Assembly (NCBI GenBank): GCA_012798055.1
Contig: JAAZOA010000067.1
Coordinates: 1-8,341 of the forward strand
Origin: Syntrophomonadaceae bacterium
Lineage (GTDB): Bacteria > Bacillota > Syntrophomonadia > Syntrophomonadales > Syntrophomonadaceae
Reading direction: 5' to 3'
Length of the DNA: 8,341 bases
Shown: positions 1 to 6,041 of the stretch, in pieces
How the letters are laid out: every line of letters begins with the position of its first letter
Numbering within the stretch: position 1 is the stretch's first letter
Made by a program: the position numbers and the translations under genes
Notes under the pieces: generated by a model
What the model saw: the letters and a program-made list of their open reading frames with translations, nothing else
The model's database searches: none
What the model was told of the DNA's origin: nothing

Positions 1-542
1 GCCATTCCCTCGTACTTGCCCAGGCGCCCGCCTTTAACCAGATTCTCCAATGAATCCACCAACATGAACATCTCCATATTGTTTCTGAAAGCATTTAGTC
101 TTACGCGCATCTCTTCCATAGCCAGTCCTTTCCCTATCATCTCCGCAGCCTTGATAATGAGGATCCCCGTGCCCAACGATATTGACAGTCCATCGTATAT
201 CGTGATACGGTCGGTCTTCAGCATTCCAGCCGCAAGGTGCGCATTCTGGTAGGCGCTGCTCAAAGCCGACGATATACAGAAGAAGATTACCTGATCGGCT
301 GACGAGAGACCCTTTTCGAACGCAACCATCAGGGTGCCGGGATCCGGGGCGGCGGTTTTAGGTAAAGCCTTTGAATTAAGCATTTTCGATGCGAACTCTT
401 CCGAGGTTATCTCAAATCTCTCCAGATAAGTTTCTCCGCTGCCAAAGCTCACTTTAAAGGGCACCAAATCGATATCCAGTCGTTCTATATAGTGCTGAGG
501 AAGATCACATGAAGTGTCGGCTATTATTTTGATGGACATCAT
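1..542 (-). CDS. DegV family fatty-acid-binding protein, C-terminus cut off by window edge
   Basis: DegV proteins bind a fatty acid between two alpha/beta domains; in Firmicutes (FakB) they present it to the kinase FakA for phosphorylation. The first 180 residues are visible. Family motifs seen: ADTSCDLP at residues 8-15, VPFKVSFG at 27-34, KTAAPDPG at 62-69 (canonical form is T-S-Q-P-S-P), ISSALSSAYQNA at 90-101 (fatty-acid headgroup loop), YDGLSISLGTG at 116-126, and VDSLENLVKGGRLGK at 162-176. Two ATG codons are adjacent (542 and 539). The first is preferred because GGGTGA lies 7 nt upstream of it. The stop and roughly the last third of the gene are outside the window, so whether a fakA-like partner follows is unknown. 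It is divergent from the UbiB-like gene. The family assignment is secure; the lipid specificity and physiological role are not. Confidence 0.93.
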   Translation of the reverse strand, partial: MMSIKIIADTSCDLPQHYIERLDIDLVPFKVSFGSGETYLERFEITSEEFASKMLNSKALPKTAAPDPGTLMVAFEKGLSSADQVIFFCISSALSSAYQNAHLAAGMLKTDRITIYDGLSISLGTGILIIKAAEMIGKGLAMEEMRVRLNAFRNNMEMFMLVDSLENLVKGGRLGKYEGM

Positions 543-634
543 ACTATAATCACCCTTTCGTCATTCTCCAGCTGCCTTTCAACGTCCATTCGCTCTGCAG
601 ATATACAGGTGGCTGCAGGTTTAAAAGCGATCAT
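539..634 (-). CDS. Possible 31-codon leader ORF overlapping the degV start
   Basis: A frame opens at ATG (634), just downstream of the predicted degV transcription start, and ends at TGA (541-539). That stop overlaps both candidate degV start codons, giving TGATG with the second one. The predicted peptide begins MIAFKPAATCISAER and ends in a charged stretch plus ERVIIV. There is no good Shine-Dalgarno site before ATG 634, so it would be nearly leaderless; a second in-frame ATG at residue 16 also has only a weak site. The frame also covers a possible hairpin of two CTGCAG arms (595-600 and 613-618, 12-nt loop). A 31-codon open frame can easily arise by chance and I recognise no family. It could be a translation-coupling leader peptide or nothing. 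Confidence 0.2.
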   Translation of the reverse strand: MIAFKPAATCISAERMDVERQLENDERVIIV

Positions 635-644
635 ATTTAAAGCT

Positions 645-672
645 ATTATCGCACATATTCTGGTTCAAACAA
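645..672 (-). promoter_or_regulatory. Predicted degV promoter with extended -10
   Basis: On the minus strand TGCGATAAT (653-645) is an extended -10 with five of six matches to TATAAT. TTGTTT (672-667) serves as a partial -35 at 16-bp spacing. Transcription would start near 638, giving a leader of about 95 nt before degV. The -35 lies close to the divergent ubiB promoter region. Confidence 0.5.
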
Positions 673-690
673 CGATAAAGGCGAAGTATT

Positions 691-720
691 TTAGGGGCTT
701 CAGGCATTCTCTGCTATAAT
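691..720 (+). promoter_or_regulatory. Predicted ubiB-like promoter with consensus extended -10
   Basis: TGCTATAAT (712-720) is a perfect extended -10. The -35 region is poor (TTAGGG, 691-696, 18-bp spacing), as is common when the TG extension is present. The start would be near 727, leaving a short leader of about 27 nt that carries the TTGGAG ribosome site (737-742) before ATG 754. Confidence 0.6.
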
Positions 721-753
721 TATATTAATTTACCGATTGGAGAATCGCTCATT

Positions 754-2436
754 ATGAAAATGGACTTTTGGTCAGGATTGTGTCGGTTTTTAACCGTCAT
801 ATATCTATTCATCAGCATATTCTGGTCCTTTTACTCGTTGAGGTTCAAGAAACTGTGGCATCGCAGTAATTGGATCGAAGAAAGGCGGCAGGAACTCTAT
901 GTTCTCGAGGCCCGCCGCTTTAGACATACCGCCGTAAAATTAGGTGGTCTGCTGATTAAACTGGGCCAATTCTTCAGCACCAGGGTGGACATCCTCCCTC
1001 AGGACAGCATCCGCGAATTGTCAGGATTGCAGGACGAAGTTGAAGCCGTGCCTTTCAAGGATATCCGTCATGTAGCTGAAACCGAGTTTTCTCGCCCTTT
1101 GGAGGAGATATATACCAGTGTAGAAGAGATGCCGCTGGCTTCAGCATCCTTGGGTCAAGTCCATTGTGCTGTGCTTCGTAATGGCGAGGGGGCAGCAATC
1201 AAGATACTGAGGCCTGGCATTGAGCAATTGGTAGACGTCGATCTGAAAGCCGTCCGCAGATTCATCGATTTTCTCAAACTGTTCACAGACCTTGAGCGAT
1301 CAATAGATATCGACGCAATCTACCTGGAGTTCTCTGACACGCTGCGAGCTGAGCTGGACTATATCAAAGAAGGTCACAATGCTGAGACTATCGGGGCTAA
1401 TTTTGCCGACGATCCCGATGTCATAGTTCCGCGTATATATTGGGAATATACTACGCGACGGGTTTTGACCATGGAATTCATGGGGGGCATCAAGATTTCC
1501 AACTACCAGGAGATCGAACAGGCAGGGGTGAGCAGAAAAGCCGTCGCCAGCAAACTCTTGCAGACTTACATTCAACAGATCCTGATAGACGGTTTTTTCC
1601 ATGCGGATCCCCATCCAGGAAATCTTTTCGTCACCTCAGATGGCAAACTGGTCCTGATCGATTTCGGAATGGTGGGGACTATTCCCCCGTCATTGCGTGA
1701 GATCCTGGTTGAATTGGTCTTGGCGCTGGTCAAACGCGATAATCTCCAGGTGGTAAGTTACCTTAAGCGCATAGGTTTTTTGCGCTATAACGCGGACAAT
1801 GAGTTGGTAGCCAGGGCTGTTGGTATCCTTCTGGAAGAGGCTTTGGGAGCCGGAACTGACCCCTATTCTGCAGATTGGGGACAATTTCTCACCGACCTGG
1901 AGACACTTCTTTACGAACAGCCATTTCAAATCCCAGCTCAATTCACTTTTATGGGCAGAGCCTTGGGGACACTCTATGGTTTGTGCGTTGGACTTGATCC
2001 AGACATCAATTTCCTGGATGAAGCCAAACCCTATTTGAAAGAGATGGGCAAAGGTGAACAGGGGCTTTGGAGTATAATTGCAGAGAAGGCGGCCTTGCTG
2101 GGATCATCCCTGGTAGAGATACCACCGGTTGCAGAAAAGGTCTTGCGGCGCATGGACCGCGGGGAAATAAGCCTGAAACTCCCGCTCAGCAGTCTGGAGG
2201 ATGTCATTGATGCTCATACCCGGGCGGTGAAAGTGCAGACCTGGGTTATCCTCTGGGGTATGGTTATGGCCATTGCAGCCTATTTGTTCGTGAACCGGTA
2301 CCAGGAGCTAAGCATTTACTGTCTTTATTTCTCCCTGCTGCCGCTGTATTTCATCTCTAAATATAGCCGTGCACCCCGAAAGAGACACTTCAAAGCCCCG
2401 CCTCCCCATATGATAAGGCAGAGGAATCAGAACTGA
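754..2436 (+). CDS. ABC1/AarF/UbiB family atypical protein kinase-like protein
   Basis: This 560-residue protein belongs to the ABC1/UbiB atypical kinase-like family, membrane-bound ATPases that support isoprenoid quinone synthesis or lipid homeostasis in bacteria. Family hallmarks are present: KLGQ (KxGQ) at residues 69-72, the alanine-rich loop variant PLASASLGQVH at 127-137, candidate ATP-binding Lys150 in AIKILRPG, the ExD motif ELDY at 200-203, HADPHPGN at 283-290, and the metal-binding IDFG at 302-305. A hydrophobic segment lies at about 12-28 and two more at about 495-513 and 519-535, the C-terminal pair being usual for UbiB. The length is typical. The start ATG follows TTGGAG at an 11-nt spacing, slightly long. 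It stands alone on the plus strand, divergent from degV and convergent with the ThiF-like gene. No quinone-biosynthesis neighbour is visible, so I withhold the symbol ubiB. Family call very secure; exact substrate unknown. Confidence 0.95.
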   Translation: MKMDFWSGLCRFLTVIYLFISIFWSFYSLRFKKLWHRSNWIEERRQELYVLEARRFRHTAVKLGGLLIKLGQFFSTRVDILPQDSIRELSGLQDEVEAVPFKDIRHVAETEFSRPLEEIYTSVEEMPLASASLGQVHCAVLRNGEGAAIKILRPGIEQLVDVDLKAVRRFIDFLKLFTDLERSIDIDAIYLEFSDTLRAELDYIKEGHNAETIGANFADDPDVIVPRIYWEYTTRRVLTMEFMGGIKISNYQEIEQAGVSRKAVASKLLQTYIQQILIDGFFHADPHPGNLFVTSDGKLVLIDFGMVGTIPPSLREILVELVLALVKRDNLQVVSYLKRIGFLRYNADNELVARAVGILLEEALGAGTDPYSADWGQFLTDLETLLYEQPFQIPAQFTFMGRALGTLYGLCVGLDPDINFLDEAKPYLKEMGKGEQGLWSIIAEKAALLGSSLVEIPPVAEKVLRRMDRGEISLKLPLSSLEDVIDAHTRAVKVQTWVILWGMVMAIAAYLFVNRYQELSIYCLYFSLLPLYFISKYSRAPRKRHFKAPPPHMIRQRNQN

Positions 2437-2488
2437 AATCCTAATAAGCTGTGGCAATCGATGTTTAGTTCAAGATTGTTGTCGTTTT

Positions 2489-3301
2489 CTAAATCGAACC
2501 TGTCATAAATTTGTAATCGAGTAGATCTACATAAATATATCTGGGAGCCTTGATAATTTCGGTTTTTTTCAATAATATATTGACTGCATTGCTGGCAGCA
2601 AGGATTGAAGCCAGGCCGGTCCCGATACTACAGGTTGGTACAGGTCTTCGTCCAGATATGATTTCTTGAATCATAGCCATAGAAAGGGTATTTGTTATAT
2701 ACATGGGTACAACTGGGAGTACCCGCTCAATGGGAACAGATATTAATTGGCATTGTTCAAGGTCCTGATCCGGGGACAAGTTATTATACTCTTCAAGCGT
2801 AATCCCTTTCGGATCAAAATTTACCATTAGGGCTCCAAATCCAATTGCCCCTGCGAAAGCATAATAGATACCCCTATGACGTGCTGCCCGCTGCAGGTAG
2901 ATGGACTCCTTCCATGCACCATAATCCATCTCATCGATTACCAAGTCATAATTTTCTACAAACAGTTCTGCGTCTGCCATTGAAGTTATCCCTTTGTGAT
3001 CAAATTCTAATTCAACATCTGGATTTATTTCCTTCATTTGCTGATTAACCACATCAGCTTTGTGACAACCCATTGTATTGATTGCAGCACCATACTGCCT
3101 GTTTATATTGCTTGGTTCAAAGGTACCCGGATCTGTCATCTTTATTTTACCTACACCTATTCTGACCAGCCTTTCAATTAATAATCCACCGACCCCCCCT
3201 ACACCGGCCACAGCGATAGCGCATTTTTTTAGCTGTTCTTGTTCGGTCTCGGTGAATATACCAATGTTTCGAATGAAATAGTCGCTGTAATGGCTTTCCA
3301 C
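2489..3301 (-). CDS. ThiF/HesA/MoeB-type E1-like adenylyltransferase, stand-alone
   Basis: This 270-residue protein has the Rossmann-type E1 fold that adenylates the C-terminus of a ubiquitin-like or sulfur-carrier protein, or a small carboxylate. Visible features: GVGGVGG at residues 33-39 (nucleotide loop), acidic Asp57 closing the second strand, SNINRQYG at 64-71 with the Arg/Gln of the ATP site, Lys81, and DLVIDEMD at 119-126 containing the likely Mg-binding Asp123. The two CxxC zinc pairs of MoeB/ThiF are absent; the only cysteines are 27, 79, 184 and 224. Cys224 sits in the TCSIGTGLAS helix where related ThiF proteins carry a conserved Cys. There is no rhodanese or JAB domain and no ubiquitin-like partner nearby. 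The GTG start is set by AAGGAGG 7 nt upstream; an ATG at 3303 is out of frame. It has its own promoter. Superfamily secure, substrate unknown. Confidence 0.9.
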   Translation of the reverse strand: MESHYSDYFIRNIGIFTETEQEQLKKCAIAVAGVGGVGGLLIERLVRIGVGKIKMTDPGTFEPSNINRQYGAAINTMGCHKADVVNQQMKEINPDVELEFDHKGITSMADAELFVENYDLVIDEMDYGAWKESIYLQRAARHRGIYYAFAGAIGFGALMVNFDPKGITLEEYNNLSPDQDLEQCQLISVPIERVLPVVPMYITNTLSMAMIQEIISGRRPVPTCSIGTGLASILAASNAVNILLKKTEIIKAPRYIYVDLLDYKFMTGSI

Positions 3302-3308
3302 ATACGCC

Positions 3309-3315
3309 CCTCCTT
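3309..3315 (-). promoter_or_regulatory. Shine-Dalgarno site fixing the GTG start of the ThiF-like gene
   Basis: AAGGAGG on the minus strand ends 7 nt before GTG (3301-3299). A stop (TGA, 3319-3317) lies just upstream in the same frame, so this GTG is the only plausible start that keeps the N-terminal MESHYSDYFIRNIGIF segment. Confidence 0.8.
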
Positions 3316-3360
3316 GTCAATAAATACTCCTTAAAGATAGCTCCGTTCAGTATTGCTTCT

Positions 3361-3369
3361 ATAGTATCA
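3361..3369 (-). promoter_or_regulatory. Predicted promoter of the ThiF-like gene
   Basis: TGATACTAT (3369-3361, minus strand) is an extended -10. No convincing -35 is present. It lies between the operon terminator and the gene, which supports independent transcription with a leader of about 50 nt. Confidence 0.4.
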
Positions 3370-3395
3370 GACTTGAGGATAACTCATCACTAAAC

Positions 3396-3426
3396 TTAAA
3401 ACAAAGACCCGAGCTTTGCTCAGGTC
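3396..3426 (-). terminator. Rho-independent terminator of the GH3 / c-di-GMP operon
   Basis: Read on the minus strand, GACC-T-GAGC / GCTC-G-GGTC pairs around an AAA loop (3426-3406) with one internal mismatch, followed by TTTGTTTTAAG. It starts 33 nt after the TAA of the GGDEF/HD-GYP gene. It would insulate the ThiF-like gene from read-through. Confidence 0.8.
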
Positions 3427-3459
3427 GGATACAAAATATAGACTTCAGTGTTCTCTAAT

Positions 3460-6030
3460 TTAACTGACACTTTTGATTTGATGGATTGCTTGATCTACTT
3501 TGATGGTACCTTCTCTAACCAATCTGGTAAAAATATTGGCAGTAAGTGGATCGAACTGGGTGCCAATTGCGCCTTCAATTTCACTTAGTGCTGCACTAAC
3601 GCTCAGTGCTGGCCTGTAAGGACGATTAGAGGTCATGGCGTCGAATGCATCAACTACAGCCAGGATTCTGGCAGCCAATGGGATGTTTTCTCCCCTTAAT
3701 CCGCGTGGATAGCCCTTGCCGTCCCAGCGTTCATGATGCCCGATTACTGCCGGGATAACATGATTCATCGATGGCAAGTGCTTGATAATCGTAATAGACA
3801 TTTCTACGTGCTGTTTTACAATATCGAATTCCTCATTGGTAAGGCGTCCGGTCTTAGTCAGTATGTGTTCGGGTATGCCTATTTTGCCAATATCGTGTAA
3901 CAATGCCGCTTCTCTTATTATTTCAACATGCGATTTGTCCAGGGCCAGGTTGCTGGCCAAAACTGTAGCATATTCAGCCACCTTCTGTGAGTGCCCAAAT
4001 GTGTAGTGGTCCTTAGCGTCTATTGCTGCAGTTAGTGCATAGATGGTCGTAGCATAAGACGGTTTAGAACTTAGACCTTCTGTGCTGTCATAGTTGTTGT
4101 CCGTAAGTGGCTGAACTTCGGGTGTGTATATAACGGTTTGATTCTTGCCTGAATTCTTTGCCGAATACATAGCCAAATCTGCCCTCTTCAACAGCTCTTC
4201 GCCGTTTGGAGCTGCATGGGGGTATGTACACACACCTATGCTGGCGGTCAGGAACCTCTGAGTTACATCAGTCATGTTAAAAAATGTTTTCTCAATGTCT
4301 GTTCTGATTTTTTCTGCCAATTCATAGGCCATCTTGGAGTCATGGTACGGTAGGAGGACGGTGAATTCTTCACCCCCATAGCGACACACAACACCCTTCT
4401 GACCCACATTTCTTTGAAGAATAGCGGCAATCTTTTCAAGTGCACCGTCACCCTCTATATGACCATACAGATCATTAAACAGTTTAAACAGATCAAGATC
4501 TATCATCAGAACTGACAGTTCACCATTGCCAACTTTGGCTATCTGTTCTGCCAGGGCTTTATAGAAATAGCGATGATTATAGAGTTTAGTGAGACTATCG
4601 GTCATCGCTTCATTCTGCGAGCGGGCGAATAGTCGGGCGTTCTCGAATGCAACTGCCATTGACGCTCCTAGATATGTTAGCAAGTCAAGGTCATCCAAGG
4701 TATACCCTGTATTATTGTGTTTGCGGGTAAGCATCATCATCCCGATGACATCGTTCCGACTCCTGATCGGTATTATGACCTCAATACCAAGGTCGTGAAT
4801 GTCCCTTTTCTCTTTTTCCCACATTGATTTGAAAAAAGCCGATGAATAGAGATCCCCTCTCAGAAGACTAGTATGTTTGGTGGCAAACCAAGTAACAATC
4901 GGATTGTCTGTTGAGATTTGGAAATCTGGTTTGAATAGTTGAGAGGAGGTTTTAAATACTGAGTAATTTTCTTCATCATCGTCTTTGATCATTATCAACA
5001 CTTGATTAGCCCTTATTGCTAATTGGACAGCCTCAATAAGCTCTGCAGCAATACTGTTCAAATCAAGGTTGTTGGATATAACTGAACTAAAATTTTTGAG
5101 AGCTTGTCTACGCGAATATTCAGCTTTATAGAACATCTTGTCAACTAGATTGCTACATAGTCTGTATAAAGGCTGAAAAATCAAAGCTGTTATCAGTGCC
5201 GAAAATATCGTAATATACGAATCATACTGATGATACATGCCCTCCGTCTGTCTGTTGATAAACAATACTGCATATACATAAGTACCTGTGATTATAGTGA
5301 CGGCAAATGCATAAACCAAACCTTTGGTGACCATGAAACGCAATTCCAACAATCGATATTTATAAATGGCAACAGTAATTAGGAGAGCGTTAATGAAACA
5401 AGTGAGTATGTCAAAGGGGTATTTACCAAGCGAAGGCGATATGTTGGTAAGAGAACCCACAAACATGATGGAAACACCCAACACAATAAGGCTGATACGG
5501 CTATATGTAGTGGTGCCTAATACAATCCCTTTGTAAGCTCGGATTAGAATAGCTGCTATAATAATAAACATAAACACATAAACTGGGGTAGCCAAGGGGC
5601 CTAAAGTATAAACAAACTCGACCGATTTAAAAGGAGTGCCATTATACATGACCATATACGAAACAACTCTGGCATCAGACACGACATAACCCAGCAATCC
5701 AGCGGTCATAGCTGCAACGGTTAGTACGCCCCATAATGCCATCCAAAATCTGCTTAATGTACCGACAAAAACAGACACAAACAGGTATATCAAACCTGGA
5801 ACCGCAAGCATACCACCTATCATAATACGATTCCAGAAGAACACCCCCGGGTATAACTCCAAGCGCATTAATACTGCAGAAGCAGTCCAAACAATCAAGG
5901 CTCCCAATGCCAGCATAAAGATTTTTATGTTTTTGTCCTTCTGGGATATGGCCAGAGAGAACATCAATAAAATGTAACTTGCCAAAGCAACGATTGGCAC
6001 GCCCCAGAAAAACAAATGCGAAAGCGGCAT
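3460..6030 (-). CDS. Membrane sensor with GAF, GGDEF and HD-GYP domains (c-di-GMP synthesis and breakdown)
   Basis: A predicted bifunctional cyclic-di-GMP protein of 856 residues. About nine hydrophobic segments fill residues 6-291; the first seven resemble the 7TM N-terminal sensor region of some histidine kinases. A GAF-like domain follows at about 310-468. The GGDEF domain (about 477-635) has DSLTKLYNHRYF, the metal-binding IDLDLFKLFND, GHIEGDGAL, intact active site RYGGEEF (550-556) and KRADLAMYSAKNSGKN. The RxxD inhibitory site is absent (GQKG instead). The HD-GYP domain (about 660-850) has GHSQKVAEYA, LLHDIGKIGIPE with His712-Asp713, HHERWDGKGYP at 765-775 and NRPYR, so it should hydrolyse c-di-GMP. 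The start is ATG 6030, which overlaps the GH3 stop by 1 nt and has GAGG 7 nt upstream; a TTG at 6033 is too close to that site. Domains are secure; the ligand sensed is unknown. Confidence 0.95.
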   Translation of the reverse strand: MPLSHLFFWGVPIVALASYILLMFSLAISQKDKNIKIFMLALGALIVWTASAVLMRLELYPGVFFWNRIMIGGMLAVPGLIYLFVSVFVGTLSRFWMALWGVLTVAAMTAGLLGYVVSDARVVSYMVMYNGTPFKSVEFVYTLGPLATPVYVFMFIIIAAILIRAYKGIVLGTTTYSRISLIVLGVSIMFVGSLTNISPSLGKYPFDILTCFINALLITVAIYKYRLLELRFMVTKGLVYAFAVTIITGTYVYAVLFINRQTEGMYHQYDSYITIFSALITALIFQPLYRLCSNLVDKMFYKAEYSRRQALKNFSSVISNNLDLNSIAAELIEAVQLAIRANQVLIMIKDDDEENYSVFKTSSQLFKPDFQISTDNPIVTWFATKHTSLLRGDLYSSAFFKSMWEKEKRDIHDLGIEVIIPIRSRNDVIGMMMLTRKHNNTGYTLDDLDLLTYLGASMAVAFENARLFARSQNEAMTDSLTKLYNHRYFYKALAEQIAKVGNGELSVLMIDLDLFKLFNDLYGHIEGDGALEKIAAILQRNVGQKGVVCRYGGEEFTVLLPYHDSKMAYELAEKIRTDIEKTFFNMTDVTQRFLTASIGVCTYPHAAPNGEELLKRADLAMYSAKNSGKNQTVIYTPEVQPLTDNNYDSTEGLSSKPSYATTIYALTAAIDAKDHYTFGHSQKVAEYATVLASNLALDKSHVEIIREAALLHDIGKIGIPEHILTKTGRLTNEEFDIVKQHVEMSITIIKHLPSMNHVIPAVIGHHERWDGKGYPRGLRGENIPLAARILAVVDAFDAMTSNRPYRPALSVSAALSEIEGAIGTQFDPLTANIFTRLVREGTIKVDQAIHQIKSVS

Positions 6031-6041
6031 CAAGACACCTC
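6028..6041 (-). promoter_or_regulatory. TGATG coupling junction and ribosome site
   Basis: On the minus strand GAGG (6041-6038) precedes ATG (6030-6028) by 7 nt, and the GH3 stop TGA (6032-6030) shares its A with that ATG. This geometry is typical of translational coupling and suggests the two proteins are made in a fixed ratio. Confidence 0.75.

Noticed and set aside
16..252. Plus-strand open frame at the left edge
   Set aside because: It lies antisense to the DegV coding region, which has clear family motifs; no ribosome site and no recognisable protein.
2468..2499. Imperfect hairpin (GTTC..GATT / AATC-GAAC) between the convergent UbiB-like and ThiF-like genes
   Set aside because: Weak stem with a bulge, overlaps the end of the ThiF-like coding region and lacks a clear T-run; not called as a terminator.
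3301..3303. ATG just upstream of the ThiF-like gene
   Set aside because: It is in a different reading frame; the GTG at 3301 is in frame and correctly spaced from AAGGAGG.
3315..3320. TTGACA on the minus strand upstream of the ThiF-like gene
   Set aside because: A perfect -35 by sequence, but it is only 13 nt before the start codon, overlapping the ribosome site, so it cannot serve as this gene's -35.
6031..6033. TTG as start codon of the GGDEF/HD-GYP gene
   Set aside because: Only 4 nt from the GAGG site and a rare start; the adjacent ATG at 6030 has ideal spacing and overlaps the preceding stop.
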